A program made the translations under genes and the position numbers. This document shows positions 1 through 7,032 of a DNA stretch of 11,916 nt, piece after piece (the stretch's first letter is position 1; the number at the start of each line of letters is the position of its first letter). Source of the stretch: Bacteroidales bacterium (lineage in GTDB: Bacteria; Bacteroidota; Bacteroidia; Bacteroidales; Dysgonomonadaceae); NCBI GenBank assembly GCA_012799155.1, contig JAAZLV010000343.1, positions 1 through 11,916 on the forward strand. The letters run 5' to 3'. The notes under the pieces are model-generated. The model was given only the letters and a program-made list of their open reading frames with translations. It was not told the DNA's origin and did not search any database.

Positions 1-14
1 ATCTTTTTCATCAT
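1..14 (-). CDS. Possible start of a gene cut by the left edge
   Basis: Two adjacent ATG codons on the minus strand, followed by two lysine codons, open a reading frame that leaves the window after four complete codons (Met-Met-Lys-Lys). A short start followed by lysines is typical of a signal peptide or of many Bacteroidota N-termini. A purine-rich stretch (AAGAAGCAGG) lies directly upstream. It would be the next gene after aroC on the same strand, about 100 bases downstream of it. So little is visible that the product cannot be named, and the ATG pair could be chance. Confidence 0.25.
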
Positions 15-116
15 CCTGCTTCTTTAGAGGTTTAACTTGTCTCTTTGATGCCGGAAAGAAGGAATGGTTTAACAAGTAACAGGAGAGCGTTGCCAAGGGG
101 ATACGTCATTGCGGTG

Positions 117-1184
117 CTATTCCCCACTTCTAGCCAACAGGTAATGATCCAGAAGCGTGATGGCAGTCATTGCCTCCACGATTGGCACCGCACGGGGCAG
201 TACACAGGGGTCATGCCTTCCACGAGCCTTGATCGTGGTGTCGTTTCCCAGTATGTCAACTGTCTCTTGTTCCTGCAGGATGGTGGCCACTGGTTTGAAA
301 GCGACCCGGAAATAGATGTCCTGACCATTGGAAACCCCCGCTTGTATTCCACCTGAGTGATTTGTGCGGGTGTTGATCTTCCCCTCGTCATTGAAAAAGT
401 GATCGTTCACCTCCGAACCTCGCTGCTCTACATTGAATCCAGTACCATACTCGAAACCTTTCACAGCATTGATGCTCAGCATGGCCGAACCGAGTGAAGC
501 GTGCAGCTTTCCAAAGACCGGCTCCCCCAGACCAGCAGGCACACCGCTGGCCACGCAAGTGATTACTCCACCAATGGTGTCACCCTGGTAGCGTACCTCC
601 TGTATCAGCTTGATCATCCGTTCTGCCGTTTCCGGATCGGGACAGCGAACCATGTTCTCTTCTGTCAACGAAAGATCATAAGCTTTATAATCATGCTCCA
701 GTCGTATGGGACCCACCTGGGAAGTGAAGGCACTGATCTGGATGCCGATCTGTTTCAGATACAGCTTGGCCACAGCACCCGCCACCACTCGCGAAATGGT
801 TTCACGAGCTGAGGAGCGTCCCCCTCCGCGATGATCACGGTGACCATATTTCAGGTGATAGGTATAATCGGCATGTGAGGGGCGGTAGACCATTTTTAGG
901 TGATCGTAATCAGATGATTGCTGGTTCTCATTGCGAATGAGAAAACCTATGGGGGCACCAGTACTCTTCCCTTCGAAGATTCCCGAAAGAAATTCCACCC
1001 TGTCAGCCTCCTTACGTGGGGTGGTGATGCGTGACTGTCCGGGACGCCGCCGGTCTAATTCCGACTGAATAAAATCCAAATCGATTAGCAGGCCGGGGGG
1101 ACATCCGTCGATTACTCCACCCACTGCAACTCCGTGTGACTCACCAAAGGAGGTCAAACGAAAAAGTGTTCCAAAAGTGTTCAT
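117..1184 (-). CDS. aroC: Chorismate synthase
   Basis: Chorismate synthase (EC 4.2.3.5) makes chorismate from 5-enolpyruvylshikimate-3-phosphate, the last step of the shikimate pathway, using reduced FMN without net redox change. The protein is 355 residues, the usual full length. Family signatures are visible: the N-terminal GESHG (about residues 14-18), the glycine- and arginine-rich [16 protein letters not shown] block around residue 115-130, the [10 protein letters not shown] block near residue 277, and the RHDPC motif near residue 323. I chose the ATG at 1184 because the protein then begins Met-Asn-Thr-Phe-Gly, as the family does; a TTG four codons upstream is less likely. It lies 84 bases downstream of the slyD-like gene on the same strand, probably in the same transcript, with a small hairpin in the gap. 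No aromatic-pathway neighbour is present in the window. Confidence 0.97.
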   Translation of the reverse strand: MNTFGTLFRLTSFGESHGVAVGGVIDGCPPGLLIDLDFIQSELDRRRPGQSRITTPRKEADRVEFLSGIFEGKSTGAPIGFLIRNENQQSSDYDHLKMVYRPSHADYTYHLKYGHRDHRGGGRSSARETISRVVAGAVAKLYLKQIGIQISAFTSQVGPIRLEHDYKAYDLSLTEENMVRCPDPETAERMIKLIQEVRYQGDTIGGVITCVASGVPAGLGEPVFGKLHASLGSAMLSINAVKGFEYGTGFNVEQRGSEVNDHFFNDEGKINTRTNHSGGIQAGVSNGQDIYFRVAFKPVATILQEQETVDILGNDTTIKARGRHDPCVLPRAVPIVEAMTAITLLDHYLLARSGE

Positions 1185-1220
1185 ACGGCTACACAATCTT
1201 TATTATCCATTGACCAGAAG

Positions 1221-1250
1221 AGACAAACCACGATGGGTCCCATCTTGTCT
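1221..1250 (-). other. Hairpin between the prolyl isomerase gene and aroC
   Basis: An imperfect inverted repeat: AGACAA (1221-1226) pairs with TTGTCT (1245-1250), and inside it GATGGG (1232-1237) pairs with CCCATC (1239-1244), leaving a five-base bulge on one side. The innermost pairs must open to form a loop. No T-run follows on the minus strand, so this is not a standard intrinsic terminator. It may affect mRNA processing or stability between the two genes, or be chance. Confidence 0.4.
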
Positions 1251-1268
1251 GCAAAGGTTTATGTACCT

Positions 1269-1886
1269 TTAGCAACTGCAACCTGAACCACAGCCACCAC
1301 CGGTGTTTGAACCGCAACCGCAGGATCCACTTTCATCTGCCCCGTCACCGCAACCACATCCACTGTCACCGCAACCACCGCTCCCACAACCACAGCCGCC
1401 ACCGGAGAATAGTGCAGCGATCTCTTCTGCAGAGGCATCACGCACACCTGTTACGGTTCCTTCAAAATGCATCAGTTCGCCTGCCAACGGGTGATTGAAG
1501 TCCATCGTCACAGTCTCATCATCAATTGAAACCACAGAACCGGATAGTCGATTGCCGGAAGAATCCATCATGGGCACAGTATTGCCTTCGAACAGTACGT
1601 TCTCATCGATCTTGCCCTCTATCTCGAAGATTGACTTGGGTAGATCCAGGACCTTTTCTTCATCATAATCACCATAGGCTTCTTCAGGTGTAAGCCTGAA
1701 TGAAAACTTATCGCCCTCAGAGAGTCCCTCGATCTGCTTTTCAAATGCTTCAAGCATTGAGTTGGTACCGAAGATGAACTCCAGCGGACGTTCAGCAGTA
1801 GCCTGTTCCATTAATTCACGTTCATCACCTTCACCTACATTGAGGTCATAAGTAAGTGTGACATATTTGTTGTCAGTAATTTTCAT
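1269..1886 (-). CDS. slyD: FKBP-type peptidyl-prolyl isomerase, SlyD-like, with Cys-rich tail
   Basis: A SlyD-type cis-trans prolyl isomerase and chaperone, expected in the cytoplasm since no signal peptide is present. The 205-residue protein has the FKBP core split by an IF (insert-in-flap) chaperone domain: the first FKBP part covers about residues 1-72 and ends in AYG (70-72), the insert about 74-128, and the second part contains NHPLAG (131-136). From about residue 161 the protein becomes a Gly/Cys/Ser tail with ten cysteines (165, 167, 172, 177, 179, 189, 191, 199, 203, 205) and a few aspartates but no histidine. E. coli SlyD also has a metal-binding tail that delivers nickel, but that tail is rich in histidine. 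Metal or zinc binding here is therefore likely by analogy, not shown. The gene lies 68 bases after patB. The symbol slyD rests on domain layout; nickel-related function is inference. Confidence 0.92.
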   Translation of the reverse strand: MKITDNKYVTLTYDLNVGEGDERELMEQATAERPLEFIFGTNSMLEAFEKQIEGLSEGDKFSFRLTPEEAYGDYDEEKVLDLPKSIFEIEGKIDENVLFEGNTVPMMDSSGNRLSGSVVSIDDETVTMDFNHPLAGELMHFEGTVTGVRDASAEEIAALFSGGGCGCGSGGCGDSGCGCGDGADESGSCGCGSNTGGGCGSGCSC

Positions 1887-1924
1887 TATTGAAGAAAAAT
1901 TAAAAAAGTTTTATGTTATTTGCA

Positions 1925-1953
1925 ATTGTTCTAACAATCGGCATCAACTGATG
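1925..1953 (-). other. Two small inverted repeats between patB and the slyD-like gene
   Basis: Just after the patB stop codon lie two short near-palindromes in tandem: CATCA/TGATG arms (1942-1946 and 1949-1953, two-base centre) and ATTGTT/AACAAT arms (1925-1930 and 1933-1938, two-base centre). They could be an operator or a weak mRNA 3' structure. A T-rich stretch on the minus strand follows only about 20 bases further on, so this does not look like a normal intrinsic terminator. A poor -7-like TAATTTTT lies about 10 bases before the slyD ATG, which leaves open a weak local promoter. Confidence 0.25.
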
Positions 1954-1954
1954 T

Positions 1955-3127
1955 TTATCCATCAATCGCTTTTTTCAGTTTATTAAGAGCTTTTATCAGT
2001 ATGGAGCGAGATGTACCCACATTAAGCCTCATAAAGCCTTCACCACCCGGGCCAAACATCGAACCCTCGTTCAAAGCAAGTCCTGCCCTTTCTACGAACA
2101 GTGTCACAAGCTCCCCACGAGTAAGGCCCAGCTCACGGCAGTCGAGCCAGACAAGAAAGGAAGCTTCCGGGCGCATGGCATGGATCTGTGGGATATGCTC
2201 ATTCAGAAATTGATCCACAAAATCAATGTTGCCCTGCACATACGCAAGCATCTCGTCCAACCAGTCACCACCCTTCTCATACGCTGCCGTGGTCGCTGTA
2301 TAGGCAAAGAGTGTACCCTGGTTGAGTTCACGCGGCTCGAGGTAGGATAAATAGAGTTTCCGAATCTGCTTATCCGGGATCACCGCAAAGGAACTTACGA
2401 TGCCTGCTATGTTGAATGTCTTGCTGGGAGCCATCAGCGTTAGTGAATTGGCAGCAGCCTTCTCTGACACAGTTGCAAAAGGTGTATGACGATACCCTGG
2501 AAGCGCCAGGTCGGCATGGATCTCATCTGAAACGACAAATACATTGTTGTCGTAACAGATCTCAGCCAGTTCCCTCAGTTCATCTGGCGACCACACCCTG
2601 CCACCCGGATTGTGGGGATTGCAAAGAATCAACATCTTACATTTTTGGTGAGTAAGAATGGATTTGAGTCCTTCCAGGTCCATCTTGTAGCCCCCATCCT
2701 CCAGCAACAACGGGTTGTTCACAACCTCACGTCCCAGTGAGGTGGTAACAATCCGGAAGGGGTGGTAAACAGGAGGCTGGATAATCACCTTGTCCTCTTT
2801 TTCTGTAAATTGATCGATGGCAAAGGCAAATCCCTTTACCACACCGGGTACAAAACAGATATCTTCTTTGTCGACCTGCCAGCCATGCCGATCGGCGAGC
2901 CAGCCTCTGATAGCTTGAAAATAGGCCTCGGAAGAAATGGTGTAACCGAAGATTTCATGGTTTACCCTTTCTCTCAGAGCCTCGGTGATTGCCGGAGGCG
3001 ACTTGAAATCCATGTCAGCCACCCAAAGTGGGATCAGGTCGTCCCTACCGAAGATCGCCTTCATCTTTTCCAGCTTCACAGAGTCAGTACCATGTCTGTC
3101 AATGTTATCATCAAAATTATAGTGCAT
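1955..3127 (-). CDS. patB: PatB/MalY-type aminotransferase (cystathionine beta-lyase / C-S lyase)
   Basis: A pyridoxal-phosphate enzyme of fold type I, 390 residues, matching the PatB/MalY family. Known members cleave the C-S bond of cystathionine or cysteine-like substrates, giving a thiol, ammonia and pyruvate. Visible signatures (counted from the ATG at 3127) are LWVADMDF near residue 34, which is typical of the family, the NPHNPGGR motif (170-177), the cofactor-contacting Asp in SDEIH (200-204), the Schiff-base lysine K236 in APSKTFNIAG, and the carboxylate-binding Arg in FMRLNVGTSR (R367). All key residues are present. A GTG codon immediately before the ATG is a possible but less likely start. 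The gene lies 34 bases after the DUF3316 gene on the same strand. Whether the true substrate is cystathionine, cysteine or another thioether cannot be decided from sequence; MalY of E. coli also represses the maltose regulon, which is not implied here. Confidence 0.92.
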   Translation of the reverse strand: MHYNFDDNIDRHGTDSVKLEKMKAIFGRDDLIPLWVADMDFKSPPAITEALRERVNHEIFGYTISSEAYFQAIRGWLADRHGWQVDKEDICFVPGVVKGFAFAIDQFTEKEDKVIIQPPVYHPFRIVTTSLGREVVNNPLLLEDGGYKMDLEGLKSILTHQKCKMLILCNPHNPGGRVWSPDELRELAEICYDNNVFVVSDEIHADLALPGYRHTPFATVSEKAAANSLTLMAPSKTFNIAGIVSSFAVIPDKQIRKLYLSYLEPRELNQGTLFAYTATTAAYEKGGDWLDEMLAYVQGNIDFVDQFLNEHIPQIHAMRPEASFLVWLDCRELGLTRGELVTLFVERAGLALNEGSMFGPGGEGFMRLNVGTSRSILIKALNKLKKAIDG

Positions 3128-3161
3128 CACAATTTAGAATTTTATTGATTTATTCGACTCC

Positions 3162-4004
3162 TCACCTATAATAACTGCTATTGATGGAAGGATTGTTTTG
3201 TACCTGCCTGCCACCAAAATGAATTGACTCGAATGCAAGTCCAATTACAAATTGATGGGAGATGATCCTGGTGTCGAGTTGATTCACATCGGTGCGCAGG
3301 TAATCACCCAGATAGCCTGTTCTAAGAGTGACGTTGCGAATGGGAATGTCGATTGTGAAATAGTTTCTCAATGCCAGTTGGTTATGGAAAGAGCCAAAAT
3401 GAACTATTCCTTTGTTGTTACCCAGAGTGAAAATCTCATAATAGGAGTGTCCATACTCCGGTGAGAAAAACATCCCAGCAAAGGGAGATGTGAGCTGCCA
3501 ACGTAAAGTGATCTCTTTCCATTGGTAGAGAGCCATCGTTGAGAGCTGCAGGTTGAAGGATGTTTTGAGTGAGCCTGGGTTGTTTGAGTTCCGAACATTG
3601 TATATACCTCCTAACGTCAAAGCACCTCCGCCGCCACCCAGCAGGGTGAAACGATCAGCTTTAAACAGAGGATAATACCCGTTGAGATGAAACCTTATAT
3701 CTCCATAATATTCCGAAGCTGAAGCGGTTGGATTTTTGGTGATAGCTGTCTGAATCTGGAATTGTTGTTGTAACAAAAGCTCCCCCCCGAAATATTGAGT
3801 AGCCTTGATCCGATCGTGCAACAGTGTTACACTCATACCATCGTAGGTGAGTGGCGAGAGATAACTGTCAGAAAGGAATGCCTTACCAAAACCAATCATG
3901 GTAGAATGGTTCACAGTAGGTTCAGGTAGAACCTCCGTCTTCTGTGCCTGGATGGTGCAGTAGACGGAAAACCATAACAATACCAGTATCGTTGTTTTTC
4001 TCAT
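3162..4004 (-). CDS. DUF3316 family secreted / outer-membrane beta protein
   Basis: A 280-residue exported protein resembling the DUF3316 family of Bacteroidota, whose function is unknown. The N-terminus is a classic signal peptide: Met-Arg-Lys, a hydrophobic core and a likely cleavage after IQA (residue 20). Its cysteine at 16 is not in a lipobox. The mature part alternates polar and aromatic/hydrophobic residues and is rich in Gly, Tyr, Phe and Thr, with a stretch of five glycines near residue 126, as in small outer-membrane beta-barrels. The C-terminus ends in Tyr-Tyr-Arg, not the terminal Phe common in many porins. I chose the ATG at 4004, which has an A-rich leader as is usual in this phylum; an in-frame ATG at 4025 would add seven residues. 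It follows parC by 55 bases and precedes patB by 34, so it is probably cotranscribed. Barrel location is inference from composition. Confidence 0.8.
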   Translation of the reverse strand: MRKTTILVLLWFSVYCTIQAQKTEVLPEPTVNHSTMIGFGKAFLSDSYLSPLTYDGMSVTLLHDRIKATQYFGGELLLQQQFQIQTAITKNPTASASEYYGDIRFHLNGYYPLFKADRFTLLGGGGGALTLGGIYNVRNSNNPGSLKTSFNLQLSTMALYQWKEITLRWQLTSPFAGMFFSPEYGHSYYEIFTLGNNKGIVHFGSFHNQLALRNYFTIDIPIRNVTLRTGYLGDYLRTDVNQLDTRIISHQFVIGLAFESIHFGGRQVQNNPSINSSYYR

Positions 4005-4059
4005 CGTTTTTCTTTTGTAACCCATTGCCAGGCACGGTCTCGGTGAAAGGAGAACAGGA

Positions 4060-6753
4060 TCAATCGAACAGTTTCATCTGTCCGGTAATCTCATCACGCA
4101 GGTCAGCGTCAGAGAGGGGTGTATCACTATTCTCATCCTCTATCTCAACCTTCATCGTCTCCTGCGGTTCAGGTTCCGGAAAACGAGTTGGTTCCAGCTC
4201 CTCTACCTCTTTCACCTCGTAGTTGGAGAGACGCTTGCCCTTGGCCTTGTAGCTCTTCACACCGATGAACTCTTCCACCTCAATCTCGAGTGGCTCCCTG
4301 TAATGGTCGTTTCCGCCAAAGATAACCTTTACTCTCGGAAATACCACATCAGTAAGTAAAAATAATCGCGAAGCAGGGTTGTCACTCATGAAGTTGAGTG
4401 GCTTCTCAGAGGCCTCGAAGTTAAACCGCTTCAGGTATGCAAATCCCTGATCGGCATCGAATAGGGCTGCCGACCAAACCTTATTTGCATCGTACTTTTC
4501 AATGCGACAAATATCTGTAGGAAAATGATTGGTAAGATCGAAGTTACAGATATGAAATTCGCCCCGTTCCGTTATCACAAGAATCTTGTCATCACCCTGG
4601 AATTCCCCAAGGTAATTGCCGCCTCCCTCATAGTTGAGGCGATAGACATCAGGATCGAACCATACCTTTCGCCCACCCAGTGTGGAGATACCTTTCTGTT
4701 TGAGTTGAATACGGTGAATCTCCGCCTTGGTAAGGATGTTACCCATGGCGTTTCGACCTTTGATGTCTATCTCGCTGAAATCCTTTTCAAACTGCAGGAT
4801 GCGCAATCGTGGTTTTGGCTTGAGAATCACCTTAATTGTCTCAGCCTCTCCATTGGGGTTGGAACTAAAGTAAGCGATGCGTGATCCGGCTGTCCCCTTG
4901 GTCAGGTCATATTCCTTGTCACGAGTGACACCCGTCACGGGAAACCGTTTGATATAATGGGGAGAGGACTTACCATCGCGATATACTACGTTGTAAATAG
5001 TGCGATTGTCATTCTTCTTAAAGACGTTTGCGTAGAGGATGTTTTTGCCTACAAACATCTTCTCACTCACTTTCACCACCTTGTATTTACCATCCTTGAA
5101 GAAGATGATGATATCGTCGATGTCGGAACAGTTGCAAACGAACTCATCCTTCTTCATGCCGGTACCGATAAATCCCTCTTCACGGTTGACATAAAGCTTT
5201 TCATTCGCTTCAGCCACCTTGACCGCCTCAATGTTCTCGAAACTGCGAATTTCGGTGCGACGTGGATAGTTTTTCCCATAACGCTCTTTCAGCATCAGGT
5301 ACCAGGCTATTGTGTAGTCGGTAAGATTGTTCAGGTTATGATCTATTTCGCCGATTTCCTCAGCCAGACGTGCAATGTTTTCGTTCGACTTATCCGAGTT
5401 AAACTTCAGAATACGCGCCATCTTGATCTCCATCAACCGAAGGATATCGTCACGGTTGATCTCACGGATAAAGGATGGTTTAAAGGGTTCAAGCCGTTTG
5501 TCGATGTGAGTTATCGCTTTGTCCATGTTGGCCGCATTCTCAAACTCACGATCCTTGTAAATCCGCTCCTCGATGAATATCTTTTCAAGTGAGGCGAAAA
5601 GCAATGCCTCCTGTTTCTCGCTTTTTTCAATCTCCAGCTCCCGACGAAGGCTGTGACGCGTATTATCAACAGATACACGCAACACATCACTCACAGTAAG
5701 GAAGTGAGGCTTGTCCTCATCAATTACACAACAGTTGGGAGAGATACTGATCTCACAGTCGGTGAAGGCGTAAAGTGCATCGATGGTCTTATCAGATGAG
5801 ACTCCGGCTGCCAGCTGCACATGTATCTCCACATTCTGCGCAGTAATGTCATCCACTTTTTTGATCTTGATCTTCCCTTTCTCGTTGGCTTTGAGGATGG
5901 AGTCCACCACACTGGCAGTGGTTCTTCCGTAAGGAATATCTCTAATTACAAGTGTCTTGCTGTCAAGCTTTTGAATGGTTGCCCTCACTTTCACAGATCC
6001 GCCCCGCTCACCGTCATTATACTTCTCAACGTCGATGTAACCACCTGTCTGGAAGTCTGGATAGAGCTTGAAGGTCCTCTCTTCGAGGTAAGCGATGGCA
6101 GCATCACACAACTCGTTGAAATTGTGGGGTAAAATTTTGGAAGAGAGGCCTACGGCAATTCCTTCCGCCCCCTGTGCTAGCAAAAGGGGAAATTTAGCAG
6201 GCAGAGTTACCGGTTCCTTGTTCCTACCGTCATAAGAAGGCTTCCACTCAGTTGTCTTGTTGTTAAAGAGCACCTCCAGGGCAAATCTTGTGAGGCGTGC
6301 CTCGATGTATCGGGGGGCAGCAGCTCCGTCACCGGTGAGTATATTCCCCCAGTTTCCCTGTGCGTCAATCAGCAAATCCTTTTGTCCTAGCTGTACCAGG
6401 GCATCACCTATGGAGGCATCACCGTGGGGGTGATACTGCATGGTTGTTCCAATGATGTTTGCCACCTTGTTGTAGCGTCCGTCATCCATCCGTTTCATGG
6501 CATGCAGAATGCGTCTCTGTACCGGTTTGAGGCCATCTGAGATGTGTGGTACAGCACGTTCCAGGATGACATAAGACGCATAGTCCAGAAACCAATTCTG
6601 GTACATCTTGGAAAGGTTGAGCGTACTGTCTTCGCCCAATCGGACCGGTATCTTGGCACTTGTCATGCTCTTACCTGTGAAATCAGAATCAGCCTCCTCC
6701 ATGGCTTCTTGATTGTCTTTGATGTCGTCGTCGTTTGTTTCTTTAGGAGACAT
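4060..6753 (-). CDS. parC: DNA topoisomerase IV subunit A (GyrA/ParC family)
   Basis: The DNA-breaking subunit of a type IIA topoisomerase, which pairs with an ATPase subunit (ParE) to unlink daughter chromosomes. The 897-residue protein has an acidic N-terminal extension (about 1-40), the breakage-reunion domain with LKPVQRRIL (75-83), HPHGDAS (108-114) and the catalytic tyrosine Y149 in APRYIEARL, a helical/coiled-coil part (about 370-490), a C-terminal beta-pinwheel (about 525-835), and an acidic tail ending GQMKLFD. The canonical GyrA box (QRRGGKG) is absent; only a weak resemblance, KGRNAMGN, is seen near 665-672. That favours topoisomerase IV over gyrase. The quinolone-contact serine of E. 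coli GyrA/ParC is alanine here (A113), while the acidic partner is kept (D117). No parE lies in the window. The gene leads a five-gene minus-strand run behind its own promoter and leader hairpin. Confidence 0.95.
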   Translation of the reverse strand: MSPKETNDDDIKDNQEAMEEADSDFTGKSMTSAKIPVRLGEDSTLNLSKMYQNWFLDYASYVILERAVPHISDGLKPVQRRILHAMKRMDDGRYNKVANIIGTTMQYHPHGDASIGDALVQLGQKDLLIDAQGNWGNILTGDGAAAPRYIEARLTRFALEVLFNNKTTEWKPSYDGRNKEPVTLPAKFPLLLAQGAEGIAVGLSSKILPHNFNELCDAAIAYLEERTFKLYPDFQTGGYIDVEKYNDGERGGSVKVRATIQKLDSKTLVIRDIPYGRTTASVVDSILKANEKGKIKIKKVDDITAQNVEIHVQLAAGVSSDKTIDALYAFTDCEISISPNCCVIDEDKPHFLTVSDVLRVSVDNTRHSLRRELEIEKSEKQEALLFASLEKIFIEERIYKDREFENAANMDKAITHIDKRLEPFKPSFIREINRDDILRLMEIKMARILKFNSDKSNENIARLAEEIGEIDHNLNNLTDYTIAWYLMLKERYGKNYPRRTEIRSFENIEAVKVAEANEKLYVNREEGFIGTGMKKDEFVCNCSDIDDIIIFFKDGKYKVVKVSEKMFVGKNILYANVFKKNDNRTIYNVVYRDGKSSPHYIKRFPVTGVTRDKEYDLTKGTAGSRIAYFSSNPNGEAETIKVILKPKPRLRILQFEKDFSEIDIKGRNAMGNILTKAEIHRIQLKQKGISTLGGRKVWFDPDVYRLNYEGGGNYLGEFQGDDKILVITERGEFHICNFDLTNHFPTDICRIEKYDANKVWSAALFDADQGFAYLKRFNFEASEKPLNFMSDNPASRLFLLTDVVFPRVKVIFGGNDHYREPLEIEVEEFIGVKSYKAKGKRLSNYEVKEVEELEPTRFPEPEPQETMKVEIEDENSDTPLSDADLRDEITGQMKLFD

Positions 6754-6768
6754 AGGTCTGTGTATATG

Positions 6769-6805
6769 AAAAATAAGAGCCTCCGCACTATGGAGTGGAG
6801 GATCT
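6769..6805 (-). terminator. Terminator-like hairpin in the parC leader (possible attenuator)
   Basis: Read on the minus strand, AGA-CCTCC-ACT pairs with AGT-GGAGG-TCT around a four-base loop, with single mismatches or small bulges (stem 6776-6805). TATTTTT follows directly (6775-6769). This is the layout of an intrinsic terminator, yet it sits between the parC promoter and the parC ATG, 15 bases before the start codon. No minus-strand gene lies upstream that would need it. An outer pairing of AAAATAAG with CTTATTTT (6770-6777 with 6810-6817) competes with the lower stem and the T-run, so two alternative folds are possible. Attenuation of parC is inference. Confidence 0.5.
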
Positions 6806-6844
6806 AACGCTTATTTTGTGGTGAAAAGGGCACTAAAAATTGTC

Positions 6845-6875
6845 CAAAGATAAGAAAATTGAGTATAAAATCAAA
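6845..6875 (-). promoter_or_regulatory. Promoter for parC (Bacteroidota type)
   Basis: On the minus strand, a -33 TTTG (6875-6872) is followed by a 19-base AT-rich spacer and a -7 TATCTTTG (6852-6845). This matches the Bacteroidota primary-sigma consensus TTTG-N19-TAnnTTTG at every defined position. Transcription would start near 6838, giving a leader of about 85 bases before the parC ATG that includes the hairpin at 6769-6805. Confidence 0.75.
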
Positions 6876-6962
6876 AGCAAAAAATGAAGAGCAATTAAAC
6901 TACTTTTGTGGAAAACTGTTTAATTGTTGTAGAGATTTAATCCAGTCCATTGTTATTAAAGG

Positions 6963-6970
6963 TAAATTTG
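6963..6970 (+). promoter_or_regulatory. Candidate -7 element for the M48 protease gene
   Basis: TAAATTTG matches the Bacteroidota -7 consensus TAnnTTTG and would give a leader of about 55 bases before the ATG at 7033. No convincing -33 TTTG is found at the right distance. A second consensus -7 match, TACTTTTG, lies at 6901-6908, also without a clear -33 partner. In an AT-rich region such matches arise by chance, so either could be the real one or neither. Confidence 0.3.
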
Positions 6971-7032
6971 TCTGGATACAGATTAAAATGAAAAGTCAAA
7001 TAACAGTTACCAATACCCTAACAAATAAAATA

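Noticed and set aside
32-109. Minus-strand 25-codon open frame with hydrophobic content between aroC and the left edge
   Set aside because: Too short, no ribosome-binding signal or recognisable family; leucine-rich content alone is weak evidence and such frames occur by chance.
1290-1395. Repetitive GC-rich stretch that might be a tandem repeat or CRISPR-like array
   Set aside because: The repetition is irregular and in frame with Gly/Cys codons of the isomerase tail; there are no equal-length spacers or conserved repeat units.
1303-1498. Plus-strand frames rich in proline/glutamine or histidine/arginine opposite the prolyl isomerase tail
   Set aside because: They are antisense shadows of the repetitive Gly/Cys codons of the tail, which give Pro- or His-rich translations on the other strand.
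4957-5592. Long plus-strand open frame of about 211 codons inside parC
   Set aside because: It lies wholly antisense to a well-conserved ParC region and its translation resembles no family; codon constraint on parC explains the lack of stops.
6859-7032. Upstream extension of the M48 protease by 58 residues from a TTG codon
   Set aside because: The extension would bury the lipoprotein signal inside the protein; the ATG at 7033 gives a standard lipobox signal peptide and an A-rich leader.
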